Notes: generated by a model from the letters alone, not told the origin. A stretch of 20,210 nucleotides of DNA from Chloroflexota bacterium (GCA_029777225.1 JAKOSR010000017.1:1-20210), one strand, 5' to 3'; counted from the stretch's first letter, positions 9,601 through 17,168 are shown. Made by a program: numbers and translations.

Positions 9601-12038
9601 GCCAGGCTGACGTCGCCCAGGCCCTGGGCCATGGCAGTTTTCCCCGTCTGCAGTTGCAGGTGGTGATAATTCCTGGCTGACTTCGCTTCAGGCAGGTCCA
9701 GCAACTGAAGGTAGTCCTGGTACGCGCTCTCCGAGTTGCCGAGCGCGGCATTGATATCCGCCTTCAGGACGCGCGCATCAAAATTGACCTCAGTTCCTGC
9801 CGTGTTTAAATCCAAAGCGGCCAGGATGGTATTCAGTTCTTTTTCATCCGTCTTGGAGAGCTGCTGTTGCCCTTTGGCCTGCTGGAGCACCAACAAGGCA
9901 TAATGCTTGAGCGTTTCCTCCGTGTGCATGGATTGCCACGCGAATTTCAACATTTTCTTCGCGTTCTGGTAATCCCCAAGCTCCACCAACACACGCCCAA
10001 GCACCAAGGCCAGGTCTGGGTCGGAGCTGTATTCATCTTCCAACGGGCTAATCACGCGCCAGGCTTCATCCAGGTTTCCATGGGCCAGGTACGCGCTGGC
10101 AAGTGATTTGCGCACACTGGTGTCGGTCGGGTTTTGTTGGCAGGCTTGTTTGAGCACGGCAATCGCTTCCGTGGGCTGGTCATTATCCAGGTAAATTTTC
10201 CCCAACGCGCCCAGGATTCCTGCATCATCCGGTAGTGCGGCTTTTGCCTTGCGCAGCGATTCCAACGCTTTGTCCGAGTCACCGAAGGCGGTCCATATCC
10301 TGGCCAGTGAAAGCCAGGAAGCGGGCTTCTCCGGCGCGAGCGCGGAAGCTGTTTCAAGCCGCTCAAGCGCGGTTTCCCTTTGGCCACTCGCCAAAAGCGC
10401 GTCGCAAAGCAGCACCAAAGCCTCGCCATCCATCTCGTCCCTGGCCAGGAAATTGTTGCCAATGGAGATGGACACTTCCGGCTTACCGGCTTTTAGCGCG
10501 ATTTCGGCGTAGGTCAGCAAATCCTTGCGTGAAGGTTCTTTCATCTTGTTAATCAAGGCCTGGTAGGTTTCGAACGCCTTCTGGGCCTGGTTTGTTTGCA
10601 GGTAGAGCGCGACCAGGTCCCTGTCGTTTTTCTGGTTGTCGGGCTCGAAAATCGCCAGCAGCGAGGACGCCTCGATGGCTTTATCAACTTCCGCCAGGTG
10701 TTTGTGGATTTCCCGCGCCAGTTTGATGGCCCTGAGATCGTTCGGGATCTCTCCAAGCGCTTTGGTGATGAACTGGTCCGCGAGAGCGTAATTCTTGTTG
10801 TCAAAAGCGAAGCGGGCGGCTCTGAGCGTATCGGGCGTATCCTCAAAACGGGACCTTCCGGGCTCGCCGGGGCTTTTTCGCAACGCGCTGCGCAGGGTCT
10901 CCTCTTCGAGGGGGCGACCTTCACGCAGCTCAGGATACCTGAGCATGAATAAAGCTTCCGTGGCCTGGTCATCCAAACCCCGCAGAAGTTCCTCCCCGTG
11001 TTCCAGGTCATCCTGGGAGATCAGGAATTCCGCGTACATTTTTCGGTATTCAGGGTTGGCAGGAGCCAGGCGCAGCACCTCTTCCCAGGTTTTACGTGCT
11101 TCTTCGGCGTCATTCGTTTCCAGTTGCAGCGCCAACTTGCTCAGGCTCTCGGCCTGGTTTTGGTAGAGCGCCTCAAAGGCTTTTTGGATGCTGCCGCTGG
11201 CTTCGTTACGCCGGCCGGCCCACTGGCTGAGCTGGGCGATTTTTTGGAAAGCGTCCACCTGGCCCAAATCAGTGTTGGCTGTCCCTTTAGATGTCCCGTT
11301 GGTCGGATTTCTGAGGTCATCCGGCAGCTGGGCGAGGAAATGGGAAGCCAGCAACCTGATCCAGGATGGGTCCACATGTGTTTTCAGGCTTTGAAGCAGT
11401 TGGGTTTGTAGCCCGAGGTTGGCCTTGGAGAATTGTTCGCTAAGGGCCTGGAATTGTTCCTGTTCAGAGATGGGCATGCAGAAAATGGCATGCGTCAGGA
11501 TTTCGACGATGCTGGCGTTCAGTTCTGAAGGAGCTTCGAAGATGAGGGTATCCGCGGCGAGGTCGTAATCCGGCACCAGGGCTGGGAGACAAACAAAGGC
11601 GCTCTTCCAGGTGCGCAGGTTGTTCTTGGTTTTAAGCAGGTAAGTGAGTAAACCGTCCCAACTGCCATGCTGAACGCGATGTTCGCGTAACATCAGGGCC
11701 AGCAGACCGGTTTCGGAAAGAGAGCCGGGTTCCAGGCCGGTCAGGTTGATGGATTCCAAAGAACTCTTTGCCAGGTTCAGGAGATCCGCTGGCACGGGGG
11801 TTTCCAGGTTCCGCAAGTCCATATCCGCGAGGGTAGGTTTGAGCGCGTGCATGGCCAGCCGGCCAGGGAGCCACTTTTCCAGCGTGTTGCCGGCATAAGC
11901 AAGCCAGGATTGCTGATGCGATGGTTCATTCAGATATTTCCAAACAACCTCATCCTGGCGAAACGCGCTGATAATCGCTTTTGCTTTGTCAGCAGGGAAC
12001 CAGGACTTTATCTGCTCGAGAAACCAATCGATGCTCAT
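6675..12038 (-). CDS. Giant tetratricopeptide-repeat scaffold protein (1787 residues)
   Basis: From roughly residue 290 to the C-terminus the protein is almost entirely degenerate 34-residue TPR units, showing the recurrent Leu-Gly/Ala-Ala-Pro spacing (for example LRLAPANPEY, ALRLEPKNARY, IRLDPSLVEAY). The first 280 residues are helical but not recognised. No signal peptide, membrane segment or catalytic motif is seen. Long TPR arrays usually act as protein-binding superhelices. The position directly before the TPR-C25 peptidase, with a 4-bp overlap, suggests it binds or controls that protease or recruits its substrates. The ATG is preceded by AAAGGA about 7 bases upstream. The frame is open throughout with no sign of frameshift. 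The biological role is unknown. Confidence 0.87.
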   Translation of the reverse strand: MSIDWFLEQIKSWFPADKAKAIISAFRQDEVVWKYLNEPSHQQSWLAYAGNTLEKWLPGRLAMHALKPTLADMDLRNLETPVPADLLNLAKSSLESINLTGLEPGSLSETGLLALMLREHRVQHGSWDGLLTYLLKTKNNLRTWKSAFVCLPALVPDYDLAADTLIFEAPSELNASIVEILTHAIFCMPISEQEQFQALSEQFSKANLGLQTQLLQSLKTHVDPSWIRLLASHFLAQLPDDLRNPTNGTSKGTANTDLGQVDAFQKIAQLSQWAGRRNEASGSIQKAFEALYQNQAESLSKLALQLETNDAEEARKTWEEVLRLAPANPEYRKMYAEFLISQDDLEHGEELLRGLDDQATEALFMLRYPELREGRPLEEETLRSALRKSPGEPGRSRFEDTPDTLRAARFAFDNKNYALADQFITKALGEIPNDLRAIKLAREIHKHLAEVDKAIEASSLLAIFEPDNQKNDRDLVALYLQTNQAQKAFETYQALINKMKEPSRKDLLTYAEIALKAGKPEVSISIGNNFLARDEMDGEALVLLCDALLASGQRETALERLETASALAPEKPASWLSLARIWTAFGDSDKALESLRKAKAALPDDAGILGALGKIYLDNDQPTEAIAVLKQACQQNPTDTSVRKSLASAYLAHGNLDEAWRVISPLEDEYSSDPDLALVLGRVLVELGDYQNAKKMLKFAWQSMHTEETLKHYALLVLQQAKGQQQLSKTDEKELNTILAALDLNTAGTEVNFDARVLKADINAALGNSESAYQDYLQLLDLPEAKSARNYHHLQLQTGKTAMAQGLGDVSLASLQEAILANPSDLETRHTLAEAFNQAGMKEESQSAAKSAFQLSPTDLDNILWYSQFAGKNGNPRDSVQVLQDAIHLRPQERALYLATAKAQVALGEKEKAKETLRDMLTLEQNEPEDFIDVANILLWLDEPDEANAVLKQAVTASSNPNFPVSRDLVYSVLKLNDRTAAANLVLELEKSFHDEAGFDVLNSDVLTADQKFLLARKTLEPLLHQLEFSKDNAALEELPLIDPDFAIPDYSRAGIYYRAAQLDRVMGDLNSAQKMADLAANSEPGKPEYSQLQLELAFATQNQQKIAARMDELYTPDSEKADSLGANELLALQALLEGSLNRASLFFEHFFSKNQPTPTSKAIEALVAFEQGRVSDAETHLAQAREFVEEQTTLAQASAFNIPAHFHTIWHALAGALAAWTMEKWEIADLCVHATTKFVKVNPVVNKFVAEYLADKTRAEKNAAMLRIVRHSPKPLEQNADETAIFEEQISLAGRFLGAEALMPVLKTGQAVYSGHWQDADNPRDLVRDSKQAAQVLSIRPQPAVAAQILSGFAEDGMVQFQSAVNSMQDRPEEARRIAANLVEKHPMNPSNHALMAFASQDHPEEAAVYLEKALSIWPDEPEWHAQAGLFNQLAGKFPEAAAHLEAALRLEPKNARYWQMLGDIKVLEKDLHAAKDYFAKATELFPQNPEALESLAIINQQLGEYQVAIQCLHEAARLEPDNPAYQESIAEIQLARQEFNQALEQADNVLKTRPNSARALEVRVKALLGKHQYEEARRGIQTARTVVQDKVPFDLLLIELETNYLKKNGLQAAENLAAEHPEDINVLNALAGYQVKANQLQAAEKTLQKSLRLVPEAPRTLLALGWVDRLNGNLDAAIAHLSQAIRLDPSLVEAYLEMGQTYQARREVPRAIEVYQRAIAMVPKDSRAYVQAAAAYKESKDYRNAEQMLRQASQISGGDASIRRQLAAVVALNLVNNLQEAPKHK

Positions 12039-12061
12039 CTTGCAGTCCTTTCAAAAATCAA

Positions 12062-12394
12062 TTATGGCAGTAGCGACAGGAATGGCTGGATTAGGTAATA
12101 CGCGGCTGCCAATAGAACGAGGCTCAGAAAAACAAAGAAGATGCCAATGCCCGTGTTGGACTTGGTCATGTCATTGAGTGAGCTGATGAGTAAGGAGGCG
12201 TTACCCACCAGACCCGAAATGCCATCCGTGATGCCTTTTTCTGCCAACTTTGTCGTGGATTCCGCGATGGCCTGGATGTTACGGTTGACCGCCTGCTTGG
12301 CGAGAATCACGATGCTAATAATCAGGCAAACAATACCAAGCACCGCCAGCGCGAGGGAAAGCATCATCACCATCTGGTTCGTATTTTCAAGCAT
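12062..12394 (-). CDS. Small two-helix membrane protein of unknown function
   Basis: A 110-residue protein with hydrophobic segments at about 8-32 and 82-107, and an amphipathic middle of about 50 residues between them. Lys33 and Arg38 directly after the first segment suggest, by the positive-inside rule, that the central loop faces the cytoplasm and both ends face outward. I recognise no family. It is the first gene after the sigma-54 promoter and is followed 23 bp later by the giant TPR gene, so it should be made together with the TPR and C25 peptidase proteins. It could anchor that complex, act as its substrate, or form oligomers in the membrane; none of these is shown by sequence. The start has a strong AGGAGG five bases upstream. 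Confidence 0.8.
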   Translation of the reverse strand: MLENTNQMVMMLSLALAVLGIVCLIISIVILAKQAVNRNIQAIAESTTKLAEKGITDGISGLVGNASLLISSLNDMTKSNTGIGIFFVFLSLVLLAAAYYLIQPFLSLLP

Positions 12395-12400
12395 AATAAC

Positions 12401-12425
12401 CTCCTATTAAGAGAACTCATAGGAG
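12401..12425 (-). promoter_or_regulatory. Hairpin masking the Shine-Dalgarno of the small membrane protein gene
   Basis: On the minus strand CTCCTAT (12425-12419) pairs perfectly with ATAGGAG (12407-12401) over an 11-nt loop, and the 3' arm contains most of the AGGAGG ribosome-binding site (12405-12400). The predicted sigma-54 start lies at about 12422, inside the 5' arm. A sigma-54 transcript would therefore lose part of the stem, while read-through RNA from upstream would keep it. Confidence 0.5.
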
Positions 12426-12432
12426 CTTAGGT

Positions 12433-12448
12433 AGCAATTTACATGCCA
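12433..12448 (-). promoter_or_regulatory. Sigma-54 (-24/-12) promoter of the membrane protein-TPR-peptidase operon
   Basis: The minus strand reads TGGCATG-TAAA-TTGCT, an exact match to the sigma-54 consensus TGGCAYR-N4-TTGCW with the invariant GG-N10-GC spacing. It lies in the 63-bp gap between the NtrC-like gene and the small membrane protein gene, and puts +1 near 12422, about 28 nt before the ATG. An rpoN gene, a histidine kinase and a sigma-54 activator lie immediately upstream, which strongly supports it. Confidence 0.85.
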
Positions 12449-12457
12449 GACGGGAAG

Positions 12458-13645
12458 TTAGTACGTATTTCGCCCGTGATGGGCAACCACATCCATGGGC
12501 AGGTGGTTGAGGTCAATGTCGCGGTCATCACAGAAAAGAACCGCACGTTCCAACGCATTGCTGAGCTCACGGATGTTTCCAGGCCAGTCATATTGGATAA
12601 GGGCATCCATGGCGCGGGGTGTGATACCTTCGATGTTGGAACCCAGGCGCGCGTTAAACTTACGGATGAAATACCCCACGAGTTCAGGGATATCCTGCTT
12701 GCGTTTTTCCAGCGCAGGGAGGTCGATATCGACCACTTTGAGGCGGTAGTAGAGGTCTTCACGGAATTCGCTGCGGGAAATCATTTCCTTGAGATTACGG
12801 TTGGAAGCGGCGATAACCTGCACATCCACGTTGATGAGTGAAGTGCCGCCAACCCGGCGGAAGTTTCTTTCTTCCAGCGCGCGTAATAACTTGGCCTGCA
12901 TGTCCAGGGGCATGGAAGCAATTTCGTCCAGGAATAGAATCCCGCCATCGGCAACTTCCATTAACCCGTTTTTCTTTTTGACCGCGCCTGTGAAGGAGCC
13001 CGCTTCGTGGCCGAACAATTCGGATTCGAACATGGTCGGTTGAATGGCCGGGCAGCTAATATCAATGAATGCTTTCCCTGCCCGCGCGCCGTGCGTGTAG
13101 ATATAAGAAGCCAGCACTTCCTTGCCCGTGCCGGAGGGTCCGGTAATCAAAACAGAAACAGCCGCATCCGCGGCACGCTTGGCCAATTCAACAACCTTAA
13201 GCATCTCAGGCGTGCTCCCGATAATGAAGGTGTCGAGGTTGAGTTTGGAGGCCCGCAGATGGTTGAGTTCCCGTCGCATCGAGACCGTGTTGGCCGCGCG
13301 TCGGACGGATTCTTCAAGGTTAAGCAAATCTAAGGGTTTTTCGATGAAGTCATGCGCGCCGCTTTTCATGGCCTCCACGGCCATGCTAACGTCCCCATGC
13401 GCGGTCATGATGATGACTTCGGGTCGGATTGGCAATTGTGCGGTTTCGGTGAGCAGGTGAGGACCGTAGCCATCAGGCAGGCGCACATCCAGCACAATGA
13501 TATCCGCCCTGCCAGTGTTGAGAATTTTCCTGGCCTCCGCGAGTGTGCCAGCGTTTAGTACCTCGTATCCTTTTGAACCGAGGTATTCACTGACCACCAG
13601 GCGGGCGGTTTCTTCATCATCCACAACCAAGACTGTCGCTGTCAT
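12458..13645 (-). CDS. NtrC-type sigma-54 response regulator lacking a DNA-binding domain
   Basis: A 395-residue protein. The receiver domain is complete (acidic pair D9/D10, phosphoacceptor D53, T81, K103). The AAA+ domain has Walker A GPSGTGKE (169-176), the sigma-54-contacting loop GSFTGA (216-221, a variant of GAFTGA), Walker B GGILFLDE (234-241), arginine-finger region FREDLYYRL, and sensor II WPGNIREL (354-361). Usual NtrC proteins are 440-480 residues with a Fis-type helix-turn-helix at the C-terminus. This one stops about 30 residues after sensor II with no such domain, as known for FlgR and chlamydial CtcC. It probably activates sigma-54 polymerase from solution. It overlaps the kinase stop (ATGA) and has GGAG before its ATG. 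The likely target promoter begins 10 bp after its stop. Confidence 0.92.
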   Translation of the reverse strand: MTATVLVVDDEETARLVVSEYLGSKGYEVLNAGTLAEARKILNTGRADIIVLDVRLPDGYGPHLLTETAQLPIRPEVIIMTAHGDVSMAVEAMKSGAHDFIEKPLDLLNLEESVRRAANTVSMRRELNHLRASKLNLDTFIIGSTPEMLKVVELAKRAADAAVSVLITGPSGTGKEVLASYIYTHGARAGKAFIDISCPAIQPTMFESELFGHEAGSFTGAVKKKNGLMEVADGGILFLDEIASMPLDMQAKLLRALEERNFRRVGGTSLINVDVQVIAASNRNLKEMISRSEFREDLYYRLKVVDIDLPALEKRKQDIPELVGYFIRKFNARLGSNIEGITPRAMDALIQYDWPGNIRELSNALERAVLFCDDRDIDLNHLPMDVVAHHGRNTY

Positions 13646-15579
13646 AATGCTCCGTTCTGTGCTTTTTCGAGGAGGATATGGAACATGGTTCCTCCCGGGA
13701 AGCTCTCCACGTAAATGTTACCCTTATGCGCCGTGATAATGCGTTTGCTGATGGCCAGGCCGAGGCCTGTGCCTGAATTTTTTGTGGTCACAAAAGGTTC
13801 AAAGATGTGCGCCAGGAACTCCTTCGGGATTCCTGGACCTGAATCTGCCACGATAATCTCGTATTGCGGAGGTTGCACGCTGGGGTCAGCCGGGTTGATG
13901 CTTACCGCCAGGGTACCCCCCGTGTTTTCCATCGCCTGGGTCGCGTTGCTGATGAGGTTGACGAACACTTCCTCCAGGGCGGGAACGTCCGCCCTCACCC
14001 AGGGATGGGCAGGATTGCTCGCGAAATTGTAGCGGATGTTGAGGCGCGTCAGGCGTGGGGCCCAGCGCTCCAGGATGGAAGGGATGAGCTCACTCAAATC
14101 TGCCAGCGCGAAGTGGTATTCCCTTGGCTTTGAGAAAGTGAGTGTGGAGTTCATCAGGTGCGTCAGACGTACGCAATCATTTTGCAGACGCGTCACCCAG
14201 GTCATCAGCGGGTCATCAGGCTTGAGATTGAAGCCAATGTATTGCAGCCCAGTGCTGATGCTATTAATAGGATTCTTTACTTCATGCGCGAAGACGGCGG
14301 AGACTTCACCAAGATAAGCCTTTTGCTCAAGGTGTCTGCTTTGGGCCACGATTTGCTCGGTTTGGCTCAAGTCCCGGATGAGCAGCACGATGCTGGTGAC
14401 GCGCTCGCCCAGGATGACCGGCAGGCAAAGCACCTGGGCTGGGAAAGTTTTGCCATTGCGCGTGTTCAGGGTCAGGTTGCTGGTCGCCATGGTGCTGACG
14501 CTTTCCAGCGCGGATTTGTAAAGTGGCGCCAGGGATTCATTGCCAATCAAGACCATGTCCGCGTCCTGCAGGAAGACCTCTTTGCTGGCGTACCCGAGCA
14601 TGATTTCGGCGGAGGGGTTCATCTCGGCGATTTTGAGGTCACGCGTCAGGGTGATGACGCCTTCCTCCAGGTTGTCCGTGACCGTGTGTTGGATTTGCAC
14701 AGCCTGTCGGATTTTCTCAAGGGAACGCTTGGCGCTTTCAAAGTTGCCAAGGTGGTAAAGCATGGATGAGGCCAGCGTCGCGAGCATGGAAAGCAAGCGC
14801 ATATTATCGTCATCGGGGATTGACGTCAGGCCGGCAGCCAGGACCAAACCCAGGCTTGTGCCGTTGAAAGCCAAAGGAAGGCTCAGCAGGTAGCGCAAGC
14901 CCTCATCCTGTGCCAGCGTATGCAGGCTGCACGTAGGCGGCTTGGGGCTCTTCCATAGCTGGATTTCCTCGGTTGTTTCCAGGTTATCGTCATGGAGTTT
15001 CTCTGGGAACGGACCAGGGTTGTAACCTGGCATGAGCAGACGTTTATGGCTGCCCGCCGGCTGGGAGGGCGAGTAAATGGCCAGCGCCTGGGGGGAGATT
15101 AATTGCTCTACCACGCGGGCAGTGTTTTCCAGGCAGGCGCGGGCTGTCTTCGCCTTGCCTACTTCGGCCAGCATGCTGAACTGGTCAAACAGGTGCTCCT
15201 GGTCCAACAGGCTGCGCCTGATTTCCGACTCCTCCGCGGGCATGCCGAAAAGCAGGATGACAATTTGATTGGTTTTACTGATGGAAAGCACCCTCAGGCT
15301 GACGGGGATGATTTCCCCGCCCATGCCACGCAGTTGGGATTTCCGCATGGTGAGCCCGGTGGGGTTGGTGTCTTGTTCACCCGTCATCAGGAAGGAAAGG
15401 GAAGCCCCGGTCAGCTCCTTCTCCTGGTACCCGGTCAGTTCAGCCAGTTTTTGGTTAATTTCCAGGATTTTATCCTTCGCACGGTTGTAAACCAGCGCCG
15501 CTTCAGAAAGCGCATCGAGCAGCTGGGATTTATCCAGCACTTTCAAATCATTTTGTAAGGCGCTATCAGAAAAGTCCAT
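13642..15579 (-). CDS. Cytoplasmic PAS-GAF-PAS sensor histidine kinase
   Basis: A 645-residue protein. A PAS domain (about 20-115), a GAF-like domain (about 125-285) and a second PAS domain (about 295-405) precede the HisKA dimerisation domain with H-box AHEVKNP (phospho-acceptor H432) and the ATPase domain: N-box NLISNATQAM (N545), DSGPGIP (579-585), FEPFVTTK and GTGLGL (603-608). There is no membrane segment or signal peptide, so it senses an internal signal such as redox state, a ligand or a partner protein; the ligand is not evident. It shares a 4-bp overlap with the NtrC-like regulator and is its obvious partner. It starts 19 bp after rpoN and has no good Shine-Dalgarno, suggesting translation coupled to rpoN. 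Confidence 0.9.
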   Translation of the reverse strand: MDFSDSALQNDLKVLDKSQLLDALSEAALVYNRAKDKILEINQKLAELTGYQEKELTGASLSFLMTGEQDTNPTGLTMRKSQLRGMGGEIIPVSLRVLSISKTNQIVILLFGMPAEESEIRRSLLDQEHLFDQFSMLAEVGKAKTARACLENTARVVEQLISPQALAIYSPSQPAGSHKRLLMPGYNPGPFPEKLHDDNLETTEEIQLWKSPKPPTCSLHTLAQDEGLRYLLSLPLAFNGTSLGLVLAAGLTSIPDDDNMRLLSMLATLASSMLYHLGNFESAKRSLEKIRQAVQIQHTVTDNLEEGVITLTRDLKIAEMNPSAEIMLGYASKEVFLQDADMVLIGNESLAPLYKSALESVSTMATSNLTLNTRNGKTFPAQVLCLPVILGERVTSIVLLIRDLSQTEQIVAQSRHLEQKAYLGEVSAVFAHEVKNPINSISTGLQYIGFNLKPDDPLMTWVTRLQNDCVRLTHLMNSTLTFSKPREYHFALADLSELIPSILERWAPRLTRLNIRYNFASNPAHPWVRADVPALEEVFVNLISNATQAMENTGGTLAVSINPADPSVQPPQYEIIVADSGPGIPKEFLAHIFEPFVTTKNSGTGLGLAISKRIITAHKGNIYVESFPGGTMFHILLEKAQNGAL

Positions 15580-15588
15580 CAGCTGGGA

Positions 15589-15614
15589 CCGACCAATCCT
15601 ACCGGGTTGGCCGG
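15589..15614 (-). promoter_or_regulatory. Intercistronic hairpin across the rpoN stop codon
   Basis: The minus strand CCGGCCAA (15614-15607) pairs with TTGGTCGG (15596-15589), 8 bp with one G-U, around a 10-nt loop containing the rpoN TAG. No T-run follows, so it is not a normal terminator. It may tune expression of the kinase relative to RpoN, or may be incidental. Confidence 0.3.
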
Positions 15615-17008
15615 CTCATGTGACGCAGGTGGGCAGGCAGGATGCCTTCCATGGAACGGTACTTGGCAACCGTCCTTCGCGCGATTTGGATGCCCTGGAC
15701 TTCCAACATATCCTTGATTTCGGAATCGCTGAGGGGATGGTCTTCCGCGTCAATCATTTCCCTGATGAGAGTGCGATGCGAAAGGCTGCGGTCAAAGAAA
15801 ATTGAAAGCGGGACGATTTTCCGGTTGGGCAGCTGGATGGTCTTACCGGAAACTGCGCGCGAAATGGTGGATTCATGCACGTCCAACTCCCTGGCAAGCA
15901 CGGCCCTGGTGAGAGGTTGCATTTCCTTGTCCCCACCGACGATGTAGTCCTTTTGGTAGACCACCAGTTTTTCGAGCAGCAGTTTGAGGGCGTTGGAACG
16001 TTGCTGGATGCACTTGACAAGCAGCGATGCCTTCTCGATATCTTCACGCCATTCGTCCGCTTTTTGCTCTTCCACTTCCTTGAGGGAGGCTTTAAAGAGG
16101 GGATTGACCCTCAACGTACCGCGAATGGGGAGAATAATTTCCACCACCAATGGGTTTTCAGGGTTTTCATTCAGATGATAGACCAGGATATCTGGCTGGT
16201 GAAAAACCTGTCCGTTTTCAGTATGCGGGCTATGCACATCCCCCCAGTGAGCCCGGGCGGGAAATGGGTTCAGGTTTTCACTGATGAAATCGCCGATTCT
16301 CTGCACGTTCGTGGCGGTGGTACTCAATTCTTTCGCGATTTCCGCGAAATGGTGTTGGCTGAGCTTGGAAAGATGGTCCTGGACAATTTCGCGTGTGTGG
16401 GCAGGGATGCGCATGGTTTCTTCCAGCACATCCAGCTGGGTGAGCATGGCTTCTTTTGGGTTCGCGGAACCCACACCTATCGGATCGCAGCGCTTGATTC
16501 TTTCGATGATGGCAGTTATTTCACTGGGAGCGCGGTGGTGGTACCGGGCGATTTCCATGGGGGAGGTTGTCAAAAATCCATCCTCATCCAGGTTGTTCAG
16601 GATGTAGGCTGCCAGCAACCGGTCTTCTTTGGCTAAATCGCCGGCCATTTGGGTCAACACGTACGTGGGCAGGTCCACTGATTCAGGCGCGTAGGGTTCT
16701 TCCGGTATCTCGTCCGAACTCTTGCTGCTGGCAATGTAAAAATCGTCCCGGGGGGAGATGAACACGATGGGTTCGGTCGATTCGTAACTTTCAGGCTGGC
16801 TGCACTTGGGGCACGAACCAGTTGGTGGCAGCAGCCTTTTGCACATGGGGCAACGCCGCTCTTCCACCATTTCAAGCGCCGGATTGGTGGAAAGTTCAGA
16901 CTCGATTTTTTCCGCGAGCTCCGTGGCGGAAAGGCTCAGCAGGGTCATGGTCTGTGCCAGGTGGGCTGAGGTGCTGATGCTCGTGTGTTGATAGGGGGTC
17001 TGCAGCAC
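15599..17008 (-). CDS. rpoN: RNA polymerase sigma-54 factor with an inserted zinc-ribbon-like motif
   Basis: A 469-residue sigma-54. Region I is the Gln/Leu-rich activator-responsive N-terminus (1-47). The core-binding domain spans about 110-310. The helix-turn-helix carries the motif HESTISRAVSGK (378-389) followed by LSIFF, and the RpoN box ARRTVAKYR (443-451) that reads the -24 element is intact. Oddly, between region I and the core domain there is CPMC-x9-CPKC (C53, C56, C66, C69), a probable zinc-binding knuckle not present in the classical enterobacterial protein. The start is GTG, supported by AAGGA about 7 bases upstream and by the usual position of region I. It leads an operon with a histidine kinase and sigma-54 activator, an unusual place for rpoN, and implies a dedicated regulon. 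Confidence 0.95.
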   Translation of the reverse strand: MLQTPYQHTSISTSAHLAQTMTLLSLSATELAEKIESELSTNPALEMVEERRCPMCKRLLPPTGSCPKCSQPESYESTEPIVFISPRDDFYIASSKSSDEIPEEPYAPESVDLPTYVLTQMAGDLAKEDRLLAAYILNNLDEDGFLTTSPMEIARYHHRAPSEITAIIERIKRCDPIGVGSANPKEAMLTQLDVLEETMRIPAHTREIVQDHLSKLSQHHFAEIAKELSTTATNVQRIGDFISENLNPFPARAHWGDVHSPHTENGQVFHQPDILVYHLNENPENPLVVEIILPIRGTLRVNPLFKASLKEVEEQKADEWREDIEKASLLVKCIQQRSNALKLLLEKLVVYQKDYIVGGDKEMQPLTRAVLARELDVHESTISRAVSGKTIQLPNRKIVPLSIFFDRSLSHRTLIREMIDAEDHPLSDSEIKDMLEVQGIQIARRTVAKYRSMEGILPAHLRHMSRPTR

Positions 17009-17053
17009 GTTATTTCCTTTTTATTAAATAGTGGCAACGCCTTATGTGCAAGA

Positions 17054-17083
17054 ATTATACCAGAAAATTTCGTCCAGGGGCAA
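17054..17083 (-). promoter_or_regulatory. Sigma-70-type promoter of the rpoN operon
   Basis: The minus strand has TTGCCC (17083-17078), an 18-bp spacer, and TATAAT (17059-17054) with an upstream TGG giving an extended -10. It lies about 45 bp before the rpoN GTG, so basal expression of the regulators would not depend on sigma-54. Confidence 0.6.
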
Positions 17084-17134
17084 ACCGCGCGAATGCAATT
17101 GGCTTGGGCGCGAGCCGCGTTCGCGAGGCTGGGA

Positions 17135-17140
17135 TATAAT
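17135..17140 (+). promoter_or_regulatory. Candidate -10 box for the aminotransferase-hflX genes
   Basis: A perfect TATAAT lies 28 bp before the aminotransferase ATG on the plus strand. No convincing -35 hexamer is seen at 16-18 bp. It is back-to-back with the rpoN promoter in the divergent intergenic region. Confidence 0.4.
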
Positions 17141-17168
17141 CAAATAAAAAAGGAAGAATTAATAATTC

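Noticed and set aside
11790..11805. TGGCACG followed by GGGG and TTTCC, resembling a sigma-54 promoter
   Set aside because: It lacks the GC of the -12 element and lies on the antisense strand within the TPR gene.
6675..12038. Tandem DNA repeats suggested by the TPR pattern
   Set aside because: The repeats are degenerate at protein level and do not show as DNA repeats by eye. No CRISPR-like spacing is seen.
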